38,415 nt of DNA from Calditrichota bacterium (GCA_013152225.1 JAADGR010000381.1:1-38415); one strand, 5' to 3'. Positions 1 to 10,350 are shown, numbered from the stretch's first letter. The notes: generated by a model from the letters alone, not told the origin. Program-made: numbers and translations.

Positions 1-51
1 GTTCTTAGATACGGTTCTGATGAGGTCTGTATTTTACTGCTAACGTATAGG

Positions 52-158
52 ATTTTATCTGTCGTTGAGCCGAAAAAAGAAGCACAAATGGTGATACATG
101 TGCTTCTGTCGACAAGGCAAAATAACTAAGGTCAACGTTGCTCAATGACAGATAAAAT
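52..158. repeat. Imperfect inverted repeat / nested hairpin element
   Basis: ATTTTATCTGTCgTTGAGC (52-70) vs GCTCAAtGACAGATAAAAT (140-158), 19-nt arms with one mismatch; nested AAGCACA (80-86)/TGTGCTT (99-105). Confidence 0.7.
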
Positions 159-1008
159 TCATGTTGGACGATGCCGCAGTCCTATGGGTATTCTATCTGC
201 CTGTTTCGCGCTAAATTTTGCCTTTTCTTTCTCGATAATGAAATTGTTAACGTTCTTTCTGTTCATCATTGGATGTCATGTGTCATTGGTTTTGTTTATT
301 CATCATACACATCACAAACAGCACGTACGTATCCTGCTTCCCCGGCTGTTGTTCTTTGATAATGTCGTTCCCCACAAGCCTGTTTGTATTAATTCCCAGC
401 GCTAAGGGGGAAGCCCGGTAATGCGCTTCAATTCTTTCACCCGAACCATCCGTCCTTTCTGACACACCGGGCAGCACCATATATCGACGCCGTACAACTC
501 CAACAGCAGGACGTACAAGTTTTTTGAAACCAATTGACATCCGCCTCCTCAGTCCTTTTGCTGTAGTGTTTTGTCCTGAGAATCCGGCGCACCTGGTCAA
601 GGAGTTTGGGCTTTTGGGTGGAAAAAGATTTTACTCCGTCGTTGCTCAAGAAAATCCCCATTTTAATGATTCGGAGCCGGGAAAAGTGCCAAGTTACAAG
701 TGCTTAAAATGCCTGAAACGGCAAAAGTGTTTGAAATCCCTGGTTGGCCATAAATACTTTTGGCGGTAAATCTGCTTGTATTTAGTTAGATAATTTGTTG
801 GTAAAAAGCAAGGGATTTTTATTGCTACTTGTTAAATTGGTAATCTACTAAAAAGTTGAATTAGAGTGGTCGTTTTCTTGTTTTTAGCAATATGAAGGAA
901 AATATACAACGCAAGAATTAAAAGATTCCAATTCCAGCGTTTCCCCTACAAGATTCCTTCTGAATGACGCCCTGTGGTTCGTTATTAAATATAGTTGCAA
1001 TAAACCTG

Positions 1009-1110
1009 TTATTGCGAGCGATAGTGAAGAAACTTTTTTGCTAGTGCAAATTATAAAGATTGCTTCCCCGATAATTCGGGGTAAACTGTCGCTTCGCTCC
1101 TCGCAATGAC
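1009..1110. repeat. Dispersed palindromic repeat, copy 1 (TTATTGCGAGCG...CGCTTCGCTCCTCGCAATGAC)
   Basis: Complementary ends; shares the TCGCTTC..CTCCTCGCAATGACA end with 10351-10443. Confidence 0.65.
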
Positions 1111-1173
1111 ATAAAAAGATAAATGTTATTTATATTAGCTTTTCAAAAAAGGCAGGTGTAATTATCACTACTT

Positions 1174-2358
1174 TTAAAAATGAAACGATCCTGAAATCCG
1201 ATGTGTGTTTGCCAGTTCATTGGCTACAAAAGCATAATCGATTGTGAAACCGAGGAAGGAGAGGCCGGCGCCGGCGGAAAAGTTTTTGTTGTAAAATCCG
1301 CTCCGCAGCGCAAGTGTATTGAAAAAGAACAACTCGCCGCCTGCATGTAGTTCTTTGTAAAAACCAAATTCCTGATCCAGGGAGAGCGTGACACGGGTAT
1401 GAAAAAGTTTTGCAAGTTTTGAAAACGCCAGACCGGCCTGCACTTTCGTTTCCACCTGATCTTTGTGGTTGGAACTCGTGTTCCAGACGATATCTGTGCG
1501 CGACAGGTCGCGCGCGAGAACGCCGAATCCCAGCCAGGTGTTCGGTTCTCCGGCAGTGGATTGATCGCTGAGGAAACGCAGCATGACACCGGCATCGAGT
1601 CCCTGGCCCGAGCCCTTGTTCGCATCCAGTTGCTGGTGTATGTATTTGCCGGTAAAACCAAACGAAATTTCCATGGGTACGCGATTATCAGAGATGACGC
1701 TGCCGAAAAACATATCAAAAAGAAAGGAACGGCAGAAAGAGACCATCAATGCGTCTTCCGTATCGGAAAAATAGCCTTCGGCCTCGCCTGTTGAGCGATA
1801 CTGGTTTCGTGTCAGCCGGTCGTAACTGCTGCCCCGGAGCGGGGCATACCTGGGAATGTCATCGACGCTGAGCCGAATCCAACTCAGGCCGATTGCCATG
1901 CGCGGGTTCAATCCGATGGTGACATTGGCGGCGTTGTATTGTGCCAGTCCGCCGAACATGGGCACATGGTCGAAATGAAGGGAAACCTTGTGCTGCGATG
2001 CAAGTCCGGCCGGGTTCCAGTAAAATGCAGAGCCGTCATTTGCAGCCGCCACATAAGCGCCTCCCATGGCCAGGGGCCTGGCACCGACGCCGATGCGAAG
2101 AAAATCGGCTGCATATTTTCCTGCAAAAGACGGTGCTGCCCATAGGAACGGCAGAATAATCAACAGATAAAAAAATAATTTCTTTTGCAATAGCACACTC
2201 TTGCGCGGAGAATTTCGTTCCCAAGCTGGAGCTTGGGAACGAGATTCAGTTGGAGCTTGGGAACAAGATTCAACTGGAGCTTGGGAACAAGATTTCTGAA
2301 ACGTCACCGGTAATTGAGATATTTTTGTTTTTTTATCCTGCATCCACAACCACCTCAC
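1174..2358 (-). CDS. PorV/PorQ-family outer membrane beta-barrel protein
   Basis: Signal peptide then KYAADFLRIGVGARPLAMGGAYVAAANDGSAFYWNPAGLA, typical of the PorV/UPF0164 family; GTG start overlaps the upstream stop (GTGA), with a possible later start near residue 55. Confidence 0.85.
   Translation of the reverse strand: MRWLWMQDKKTKISQLPVTFQKSCSQAPVESCSQAPTESRSQAPAWERNSPRKSVLLQKKLFFYLLIILPFLWAAPSFAGKYAADFLRIGVGARPLAMGGAYVAAANDGSAFYWNPAGLASQHKVSLHFDHVPMFGGLAQYNAANVTIGLNPRMAIGLSWIRLSVDDIPRYAPLRGSSYDRLTRNQYRSTGEAEGYFSDTEDALMVSFCRSFLFDMFFGSVISDNRVPMEISFGFTGKYIHQQLDANKGSGQGLDAGVMLRFLSDQSTAGEPNTWLGFGVLARDLSRTDIVWNTSSNHKDQVETKVQAGLAFSKLAKLFHTRVTLSLDQEFGFYKELHAGGELFFFNTLALRSGFYNKNFSAGAGLSFLGFTIDYAFVANELANTHRISGSFHF
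2217..2297. repeat. 24-bp in-frame tandem repeat plus palindromic GTTCCCAAGCtggaGCTTGGGAAC
   Basis: Three GGAGCTTGGGAACaAGATTcAa-type units; encode SCSQAPVE/SCSQAPTE/SRSQAPAW in the PorV-like ORF. Confidence 0.8.
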
Positions 2359-5300
2359 TGCAATTTCGCCATTTTTTCAATACGTTCAATTTTTTTATCG
2401 CCGTTTCGCGCAGAAAATTTGAGATAATAAACCCCGTTGGCAATGTCATTTCCATCCTCATCACGCCCGTCCCACTCCTGTTCAACGTATCCGCTGATAT
2501 CGGAGAAAGTGAAAGAGCGGATGAGCCTGCCGGAGACCGTATAAATTCCGAGTTTAACTTCCTCGGCAATATCGGTGAGGTTAAAGGCAATGGTTGTTTG
2601 CTGCGCAAACGGATTGGGGTGATTGGCTATGAAGGCCAAAACAAATTTTCCCGTCACGGAGAAATCCACTTTTGTCGATGCGGTATTGCCGTTTATATCT
2701 GTTGCTTCAATTTGAAGATGGTGTTCACCGACTTTTAACTGCGGCGCAAAAGTAATGACGGCTTGATTTTTCGAATCTTTATTATGGAAAACGGCCAATT
2801 CACTTGCTTCAATTTTGTTATCATCCAGTGCCACGGCAAACGGGGTACGGGCAAAGTCAAAGCCGCTTTCATCCTCGATCATAATGGTCATCGTGGGGTG
2901 AGGGCTGACATTATCCCCGTCGGCAAAGTTTTGTCCTTCAACGCCGATTTTGATGTGCGGCGCCTCGGCATCGCTGCTGCCGAAAAGCGCAAAGATCAGA
3001 TATTGCGCCGGCAATTGTGCGGCAATACTCGCTTCCTGAGGATTGATTGTGCTTGCAAATCCGTTCCATGTATTGCTTGCTGCATTCCAGGCAAAAATCC
3101 GCAGCGCATCCCGGGTCAGCAAAAGATGGGTTGCCGAATCGTTTTTATCATAGTGGAGACGGACTGAAACCGGCTTTGTGGTGGTAACGGTCGAATCGCT
3201 GAAGCGAATTTCGCAGGCATTCCAATCGGATGCTCCCGCTAATTTTATTGGCGTGAGCGAAGAACTTGCCGCAGCTTTTAAAAATCGGGCCGTCGATTTT
3301 TTCTCCAAAGATATGGCCGTATTTTGTGTGATTCCCTCTGCCGGAATTGCAACAGAATAGCTCCCGCTGTCGTCCGTTATGGTTCCGCTTGTGCCGGATT
3401 TTCTGGTGATGATCCAGAGCTTTTTCTGGGTAACATTGTTCGTTTCATTTGATTCGGAGATTTGATCCCCTTCATCGACTTTGATGAAAATCTCGTGTGC
3501 ACCGGTCGTTGCTTTATCCCAGGGTATCGAAATGGTTGTATCGCTTCGCGCTTTCAATCCGGATAAAGAAAGTTTCGGAGAAATTTGTGTTCCGTTATCC
3601 AGGTCAGCGCCTTCATACAAAACCAGGGAGAACGCACCGGCATCGGTGTCGCCGCTGTTTTGCAGCGTTGCGGAAAGGACAGTGTGAGATGTTCCGGCGA
3701 TATTTATTGACGAGGGTTCTATGAAAAGATCGGGCCGGTAAATCACCCGGAGTTCTTTCATTTCGCTTTCCGTTGCAGAACTATCCCCTGCGGTTATTCT
3801 CACTTTGTAAAATATTTTCGTTCCTTCCGGTTTGCTTATGGAGGTCAGCGATTTCCACAATCCATTCGCCTGTTTTTGCAGATTTAAATTTTCCCAGGAA
3901 ACGGTATTCGTGGACCAGAACACGTTCACAGAGGCAATCCCGCCAAGGGGGGCGTAATCGGCTGAATCGATTTGAACGATAAAAAATGTCGAATCGAGAT
4001 GCGATGGTTTTTCAGGCTGCGTGTAGATACGCGGCACGCCCGGTCGTTTCACGGAAAATGAAATGCTGCTTGCCCCATCGGCATTTTCATTCTCAAAATA
4101 CGCCCGGACAATTCCATTTCCCCCGCCTTTTTTCCATGCTTTGCCGAATTCGGAATCCAGGGAAAACAGATCAACCGAAAATGCGCCGCTCTGAAGCGGC
4201 ACTTTTTTTTGCACCAGCAGTGAATCAAAATTATTAAAGGCGGAAATGGTAATATTGCCTTTTGTTTGATTTTGAACCTGTCCGCTTACCGTGAGTTGAT
4301 CGCCGTCTTGCAGAATTGTCTGCGACAGGTGCAGTTGAATATCGTCTTTCGGAAAATCACAAATCATTGCCGGATCGCCGAGGAGGATATAGTTTTTGAC
4401 CTGATCCCAGTAACCCTTGGTTTCCTGCACCATGCCCAGTTTGCCCATGGTCGTCACTTCGCCGATTCGGCTGGCACCTTCATTAAAGAGCGCATCAAAC
4501 AAAGCATTGTTGAGAAAAAAGTCGCCGTAAAGATAAGCGCGCCCTGCGGAGCCAAAGTGAGCGACAATGCCTTTGTCTTTGGCGCGTAAAAGTTCTTCTG
4601 AGAGAGAAGGGATTTCCGGATTATCGAAATGACCGATAAAGCAGGTCATGCTGAACGCAATCGGGTATTTATTTCTGTTGTTCAAAAGCGAAACATCTTC
4701 AACCAGAAAGAGTTCGGAATCGAAATAAACGCCGCCGCCGCCATGTCCGATAAAATTTAAGACCGCCTGACCGCTGTTCAAATAGTGAGCGAGATCAGCG
4801 GTGCTGCCGAAATAGCGGGATTTCAGTTCGGTTGAAATCCTGTTGGAAACAAATCGTTTGGGGATCAAATGATCGACCAGGTACTGGGCGCTGGTCTCGA
4901 AAAAGTTGTTATTCCCGGAGAGCAAACAAACGTTTCGCCGCCACTCATCTTTTACAGAAGTTGTCTCATAGTCGATGACCTTTTGCACCATGATCTCCGC
5001 CTCTTCCGCGGTATTTGCCGGTAGTCTTCCCACAAACATATCCGGCAGAAAATCATTGCCTTGCACCGCAACAAAATAATTGTCGCTTGCGGTCATTCCC
5101 CAGGAATATGTGTATTCCATCATGGTTGGGACAAAGGTTTCCAGGTTTGCTTCATGCGCCGCTGTCTTGTCCATCATGTTCGTGGTGTCGCCGAACAGCA
5201 GGACGTACAGCGGGGAGGGCTTGACCCAGTTCTCATAAGCGTATTTCAGAAAGCGACGGATGGCAGCGGGGTCATATATGCCGTCGTTAAACTCGTCGTA

Positions 5301-7184
5301 AATATCCTGCACATCGACGACCAGAGTACGCAGGTTTTGCGTCGAACGATAGTCTGCTAATTTGTTTGCTTCCTGCAAAAAATCAGCGTGGGAAATAATG
5401 ATACAGTCGGCGCCGTTGGCGGGATTGTGAAGATCGGAGGGTTTATCCTGAATAATCCGCATTACCGGCTTTAGCGCTTTGCCGGAGGCAATGACATAGT
5501 TGCTTTCCCTCGGCAGGCGATTTACGAATGCCAGCGTGTAGGTGGAATTGTCCCGCAACGGTTGAACAGCCGTGATGCGATAGCCTCCTTTTGTGAGAAT
5601 ATAAATTTTATTGTCTGTAAAACCCGTGATTTTGAAAATTCCATTTTGCGATGGCCGGGCAGTGAAAGCGATGGAATCATTTTGCGCGATCAGTTTCTGC
5701 CGACAATCCACTTCTATCCAGTTCAGCCACACCTGATCAACAGTTACGTTTTCCTGCCCGCCCGGAATATAAAGTGTGATAATGTTTTCGCTGCCAATAT
5801 TTTGTGCGGTTTGATCTCCGGAGTCAAAAACAAATGGATTCTGGTTGTCCCAGATCGCTTCGCCAAATTCCTGATCATTCATGGAGACAACGACTTTATG
5901 ATCCGGGTTTGCCGTCTGGTAGGTCAGCCCTTGCAGACCGACCCTGATGTGCATGGGAGAATTTTTGACAATTTCTTTAGCCGGTATGCGAATTTGGACC
6001 TGATCTCCAATGGAAAGTTTCTGCCAGAACCAATGATCTCTGTCTTCCTGCGACATGGTGAGGAGGCGATCATACTTTTTGTCTTTTTCCAAATGGATGG
6101 TGTTTTGAATTGTTGAAATGGTGTCGGGATTGGTGCTGTCCGCTACGCCGGGTATTTCCACAAACCGCGCGCCCACACCATCGCCCCAGGTGAGCCAGTA
6201 TATGTTGGTATCGGAATAATACGAGTAGAACGTTCCATCACCACTATTATGTTCGCCGATAAAGACGATTCGATCGTCCTTATAAAAAACACCGTCGCCC
6301 ACGCCTTCGACGATAATCGGCACAACATGACCATGATTGGTCAATGTCAGGGTTGACGGAACAATCGTGCTGAGGTCCGCCCCGGCTCGTTCCAGTTCTT
6401 CACCGGTAACGTAATAGATGCCGTCCTCTTTTACCTGCAATTTAAAGCGATACGGCGCTGCTGCGGATTCTGTTTTCGCTAATGAAACCGTCGCTTTTGC
6501 GCTCCGCCGCCATCTTTTCGCCTGGGAATAATTATCCACCTGTTTTCGGTAAAGGTTCTCAACATCTTTTGCAGCACTTTTGCCTGGAAGCGAGAACTGC
6601 GAATCATTATTAGCGGAAGTGTTGTTAAAATCGATTCTGAGTCGCATCGATTTGATTATGCGCGTCATTTTATCCTGCTGATGAAATCGCACCGGATGCA
6701 GTTCCACCTGTAAAATGCGTTGATTGCGCATAAAACCGGAGGTGCCCAATTGTGCAGCTTTTGCAGGATACCAGTCGGTCGGAATGACTTTTGAGGAGGG
6801 CGTTTCACTCTTGTCAGAATCGTCGCGGATGATCTGCGGGACCGCGGGAGCGATGTCGCCCAAAGATTTGCTCTCCGAGTTTTCACTAAGAATGGTGAGT
6901 TTCGGCGTGCCGGCAGGGGGGATGCCCAACACGAGACTGGTAACCGGAAGACGCGGCAAACCTTCCTTGTCCGTAAATGCACATTGGCCCATGGAAATAT
7001 CCGAATACCATTTGCTCTTTATTTGACGCTGCACGACAGCAACGGAATCAAACTGAACATCGCAGATGATGTATGAATTGTTTGATTCTACAATGGAGAG
7101 ACGGAAACCGCGCTGGGAATGCGCGAAAACAGTTGTCGAGGTGAGCAATAAATATATTAAAGACCGGAAGAACCTCTTTGGCAT
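2355..7184 (-). CDS. PorU-like gingipain-family (peptidase C25) sortase with CARDB domain and FlgD/T9SS-type C-terminal domain
   Basis: 1609 aa; His motif AVLNFIGHGGGG, Cys motif PIAFSMTCFIGHF; CARDB-like RPDLFIEPSSINIAG...ISESNETNN; C-term NHPNPFAQQTTIAFNL...GRDEDGNDIANGVYYLKF. Confidence 0.88.
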   Translation of the reverse strand: MPKRFFRSLIYLLLTSTTVFAHSQRGFRLSIVESNNSYIICDVQFDSVAVVQRQIKSKWYSDISMGQCAFTDKEGLPRLPVTSLVLGIPPAGTPKLTILSENSESKSLGDIAPAVPQIIRDDSDKSETPSSKVIPTDWYPAKAAQLGTSGFMRNQRILQVELHPVRFHQQDKMTRIIKSMRLRIDFNNTSANNDSQFSLPGKSAAKDVENLYRKQVDNYSQAKRWRRSAKATVSLAKTESAAAPYRFKLQVKEDGIYYVTGEELERAGADLSTIVPSTLTLTNHGHVVPIIVEGVGDGVFYKDDRIVFIGEHNSGDGTFYSYYSDTNIYWLTWGDGVGARFVEIPGVADSTNPDTISTIQNTIHLEKDKKYDRLLTMSQEDRDHWFWQKLSIGDQVQIRIPAKEIVKNSPMHIRVGLQGLTYQTANPDHKVVVSMNDQEFGEAIWDNQNPFVFDSGDQTAQNIGSENIITLYIPGGQENVTVDQVWLNWIEVDCRQKLIAQNDSIAFTARPSQNGIFKITGFTDNKIYILTKGGYRITAVQPLRDNSTYTLAFVNRLPRESNYVIASGKALKPVMRIIQDKPSDLHNPANGADCIIISHADFLQEANKLADYRSTQNLRTLVVDVQDIYDEFNDGIYDPAAIRRFLKYAYENWVKPSPLYVLLFGDTTNMMDKTAAHEANLETFVPTMMEYTYSWGMTASDNYFVAVQGNDFLPDMFVGRLPANTAEEAEIMVQKVIDYETTSVKDEWRRNVCLLSGNNNFFETSAQYLVDHLIPKRFVSNRISTELKSRYFGSTADLAHYLNSGQAVLNFIGHGGGGVYFDSELFLVEDVSLLNNRNKYPIAFSMTCFIGHFDNPEIPSLSEELLRAKDKGIVAHFGSAGRAYLYGDFFLNNALFDALFNEGASRIGEVTTMGKLGMVQETKGYWDQVKNYILLGDPAMICDFPKDDIQLHLSQTILQDGDQLTVSGQVQNQTKGNITISAFNNFDSLLVQKKVPLQSGAFSVDLFSLDSEFGKAWKKGGGNGIVRAYFENENADGASSISFSVKRPGVPRIYTQPEKPSHLDSTFFIVQIDSADYAPLGGIASVNVFWSTNTVSWENLNLQKQANGLWKSLTSISKPEGTKIFYKVRITAGDSSATESEMKELRVIYRPDLFIEPSSINIAGTSHTVLSATLQNSGDTDAGAFSLVLYEGADLDNGTQISPKLSLSGLKARSDTTISIPWDKATTGAHEIFIKVDEGDQISESNETNNVTQKKLWIITRKSGTSGTITDDSGSYSVAIPAEGITQNTAISLEKKSTARFLKAAASSSLTPIKLAGASDWNACEIRFSDSTVTTTKPVSVRLHYDKNDSATHLLLTRDALRIFAWNAASNTWNGFASTINPQEASIAAQLPAQYLIFALFGSSDAEAPHIKIGVEGQNFADGDNVSPHPTMTIMIEDESGFDFARTPFAVALDDNKIEASELAVFHNKDSKNQAVITFAPQLKVGEHHLQIEATDINGNTASTKVDFSVTGKFVLAFIANHPNPFAQQTTIAFNLTDIAEEVKLGIYTVSGRLIRSFTFSDISGYVEQEWDGRDEDGNDIANGVYYLKFSARNGDKKIERIEKMAKLQ

Positions 7185-7232
7185 CTTTGCTCCTTCATCA
7201 TTTTATCGAAAAAATGCTGTCCCTGAACCCAA

Positions 7233-7517
7233 TCAATGAAGTGAATGAGGCGGGTTCGCATTATCTTTTCTCTTGTCACCAAGCAGCGCTAATATGATTT
7301 CGGCTATGTGGTGTGAGTGATAGTCGATGCGAGAAAGGAGTTTCGCCTGATCCGGTTTGAGATCGGTGCTTGTCTGCTCTGAAAAAATTTCAAGATATCC
7401 CAACAGACTATGTATTGCCGCGCGCAATTCATGGTTCATCTTGTCAGGTAAAAAATGTGCTGCGCTGTCGGGACGGATCTCATTTTCAGAGTCCTTATGA
7501 AACCTTGTTTGGTTCAA
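7233..7517 (-). CDS. Small protein consisting of a HisKA/DHp-like domain only
   Basis: KMNHELRAAIHSLLGYLEIF resembles H-box (NHELRTPL); no HATPase; TTG start with GGGAGAGG upstream. Confidence 0.5.
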   Translation of the reverse strand: MNQTRFHKDSENEIRPDSAAHFLPDKMNHELRAAIHSLLGYLEIFSEQTSTDLKPDQAKLLSRIDYHSHHIAEIILALLGDKRKDNANPPHSLH

Positions 7518-7618
7518 TTCCTCTCTCCCAAAACTCTATGATGAAAAATCAAAGATGCCGCTAAAAAACAAACAGCGTGTGGAGCTTCCTGGTGGTCCGG
7601 GAGGCATCGAATGTTAAA

Positions 7619-7773
7619 AAAATATTATGACTATGCAGATGTTTCAGCTATTGCAAAATTGAGCTAGTCATCGGAGTGCAATCTCTTTATGGATTGCACT
7701 GCGGCGCATAAAGGCGCCGCACTCCTCGTTGAAAATATTTTTAGCTGAGGTATTTGCATAATCATAAAAAATT
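7619..7773. repeat. Palindromic MITE-like element with cruciform core
   Basis: Outer imperfect arms TTATGACTATGCAGATGTTTCAGCTA / TAGCTGAGGTATTTGCATAATCATAA; core GGAGTGCAATC..GATTGCAC and TGCGGCGC..GGCGCCGCACTCC. Confidence 0.7.
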
Positions 7774-7974
7774 AAATGTCACAGCGTGTCATTCAGTAGG
7801 AATCCTGGTGGGGCAATGCTCATATTAGAATTTTCAAAATTCAATTCCATGTCCGAAAGGATTCTTACAGAATAACAAGGTCAAACTATCGTTGCTTGGT
7901 TATCAATCAGGGTTCTCATTTTCTGGACGAGTGTGATGTCTTTTGCACAACAATTAACGAGCCCTGATAAACTT

Positions 7975-9258
7975 TTAAATATTATCTCCGACAGGCCTTT
8001 GATTCCATAGGTGACTTGAGCCTGCGAATAGTCTCTTTTTCCGCATTTTTTTCGCCAGTTCGTAAAAGCGCATTAATGCGAACGAGGCGGTCACAATGGT
8101 AAAATAATCTAATGGCAGTCGAAAGCGCACTTTGGTGATAAAGAGCGCGTGTAAAAATGTAAACAGAAGAGCGTAAAAGAAAAACAATAAAAGTTTTTTT
8201 CTCGTCCCGGCCGAGGCAAAAAAGAATCCCAACAGGGACAGGGAAAAAATGGGACCGAAACTGAGAATGCTGATCCAGCGATAAAACCGGTTTTGTCTCA
8301 CATAACCGTGCGTTGTCGGTGACGGATCCCAGCGCCAAAAGCTTATCGCCTTTTCAAGAAACAAAAGTACAGATTTCTTCGGATTTTGCAGGATAAACTT
8401 TTTCGCTTCTTTGATGTAAATCCGGTTAACTTCTGTCTCGGATTTGGCGGCTGCGATTTTGGCATCCAACTGCTTTGGCAGCGGAATATTGCTTCCGGTA
8501 TTGATCGTCGCCTTTGGATTGTTGCCAAGCCAGAGGTTTCGTCCGCCGTTTGTTGATAAATTCACGATATGAAATTCCTGGTAATTGCGGTAAATCCAGG
8601 GCGCAACGGCCACAGCACAAATCAACGCGAACGGAATGCTCAGTTTCAGCAGACGCCGGAAATCGGGCAGAGTGTATACTCCAAGCCACAGCATGACCGC
8701 TATAATCAACACTATTCCTGATGGCCTCGTTAGTGCTGCCCAGGCAAACAACAACCCGCTTAACAGTATAAGCTTAATGTTTTCAGTCTCAGAACCCACA
8801 AATATCAGCAGTGTGGATGCAATGAGCAAAAAGCTAAACCATGAGGTTGCTAAAACCGTACCAGGTACAAAGACAAAGTACGGATAAATCGTTGTTATTC
8901 CGGCAGCAACCAGTCCGACCGTGCTGTTGAATAACAGCTTGCCAAGCAAATAGATGAGCCAGATGGAAACCACGCCGAGCAGCACCTGCACGAACCGTAT
9001 GGCGAAAAGGCTGTTGATCCCGACAACGCGCAACATCGCAAGAAAAAGGGGGTAGCCGACGGGTCGGAACGCTGTGGGCGCGCCATCGTCCATAACATAA
9101 CCATCGCCGGCAACGATGTGATTTGCCAGGGCCATATAATCGAACTCGTCCACCCAGTACACTTTGTTTTCAAGCGTCAGTATATATCCTGTTCGGATGA
9201 GAAAGCCCAGCAATAAAATGCCAAAAAGGATGGCCTGATGTTTTTTAATTTTCGACAT
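7975..9258 (-). CDS. GT39-family membrane glycosyltransferase (ArnT/PMT-like)
   Basis: Multiple TM segments, YWVDEFDYMALANHIVAGDGYV and RPVGYPLFLA motifs; start chosen at MSKIKKH. Confidence 0.8.
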   Translation of the reverse strand: MSKIKKHQAILFGILLLGFLIRTGYILTLENKVYWVDEFDYMALANHIVAGDGYVMDDGAPTAFRPVGYPLFLAMLRVVGINSLFAIRFVQVLLGVVSIWLIYLLGKLLFNSTVGLVAAGITTIYPYFVFVPGTVLATSWFSFLLIASTLLIFVGSETENIKLILLSGLLFAWAALTRPSGIVLIIAVMLWLGVYTLPDFRRLLKLSIPFALICAVAVAPWIYRNYQEFHIVNLSTNGGRNLWLGNNPKATINTGSNIPLPKQLDAKIAAAKSETEVNRIYIKEAKKFILQNPKKSVLLFLEKAISFWRWDPSPTTHGYVRQNRFYRWISILSFGPIFSLSLLGFFFASAGTRKKLLLFFFYALLFTFLHALFITKVRFRLPLDYFTIVTASFALMRFYELAKKMRKKRLFAGSSHLWNQRPVGDNI

Positions 9259-10270
9259 ATTTATAAATCCCTTTTCCCACTGTGCAGGCATAAACAACGG
9301 TCGTTTTCTCATTTTTTACAACACATATTTTTTTCATCTGCAATGATTCCAGGCCGTCATTGAATTGAGACCAGCTTTCGCCGTGGTCTGTGCTTTTATA
9401 CACACCGTCATTCAAAGTTGCCGCCCATATTAAATTCGGATTCTCTTTGTCGGCGTCGATTGAAACGACATCGGAGAATTTCAGGTCGTTTGCAAACTGC
9501 TGCCAGGACTGACCACCGTCCGAGGAGCGGAACAGATCCACCCAGCCGGTGCTCACATAAATTTCGTCGGGATTATTCTGAAAAAAGATATAGCTGTTGG
9601 CAGCAGCCACTCCGTCTCCGGTTTTATACAGACCCTGGTTTGCCGGATTCCATGTTTTCCCGGCATCGGTTGTTTTGTAGATGCCTTTGTAGCGCACGCC
9701 GATGAATAGTGTGTTTTCATTATTCGGCTGGCCGGCAATCGAAATGACGTGATCATGATCGAAGGATTTTGTCCAGGAACGACCCAAATCGTTACTTTTG
9801 TAAACACCGTCTTCCGCCGCAGCCCACAGGACGTTTTGTCCATCGGGGCGGGTGATGATCACGTTGTTGATTCGCGGGTCCTGGTCCGCGTTCCAAATCT
9901 TTTCCCAGGATAACCCGGCATCCAGTGATTTGAAAACGCCTTTTCCCCACGTTCCGCAAATAATTGTTTCGGGATCGTCCGGGCTGGCGGTCAGCGCCTT
10001 TGTATCCCGATTCTCAAGCGTTCCGCTTATATCCGTCCAGTTCTTTCCTCCGTCCGTGGATTTGTAGACTCCGTCCAATGTGCCGATATAGATTCTGTTT
10101 CCACTGTGCCCCGGAACAGCAATGGACTGCACTGTCAGGTTCGACAGACCCGTGCTTATGGAAACCCATTTATTTGGCTGCGCCGGTTGCATTGGATTTT
10201 TATTCGAGCACATGGTCAGAAAAAATGTGCAAAAAGCTAAAACAGGTATGGAATAATTTTTCAGAGTCAT
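9245..10270 (-). CDS. Lipoprotein with BNR/sortilin-like beta-propeller repeats
   Basis: Lipobox-like FFLTMCSNK; repeated GVYKSTDGGKNW-type motifs. Confidence 0.85.
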   Translation of the reverse strand: MTLKNYSIPVLAFCTFFLTMCSNKNPMQPAQPNKWVSISTGLSNLTVQSIAVPGHSGNRIYIGTLDGVYKSTDGGKNWTDISGTLENRDTKALTASPDDPETIICGTWGKGVFKSLDAGLSWEKIWNADQDPRINNVIITRPDGQNVLWAAAEDGVYKSNDLGRSWTKSFDHDHVISIAGQPNNENTLFIGVRYKGIYKTTDAGKTWNPANQGLYKTGDGVAAANSYIFFQNNPDEIYVSTGWVDLFRSSDGGQSWQQFANDLKFSDVVSIDADKENPNLIWAATLNDGVYKSTDHGESWSQFNDGLESLQMKKICVVKNEKTTVVYACTVGKGIYKYVEN

Positions 10271-10350
10271 CGACTTTTTCTCCGTGATAACAACCGTGCC
10301 AAAATTATGTAACCATTCAATCGAGCATCTTTATTACAACGAGTACTTTT

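Noticed and set aside
283-600. 105-aa minus ORF near the window start
   Set aside because: No recognised family; region has many overlapping short ORFs with no coherent coding signal. Not excluded as a gene remnant.
1224-6116. Numerous 60-180 aa ORFs on the opposite strand or other frames of the PorU/PorV-like genes
   Set aside because: Shadow ORFs of long real genes; no domains.
10279-10294. TGGCACG on the minus strand upstream of the BNR gene resembling a sigma54 -24 box
   Set aside because: Matching -12 position reads AT rather than GC, and the predicted TSS would fall at or inside the start codon.
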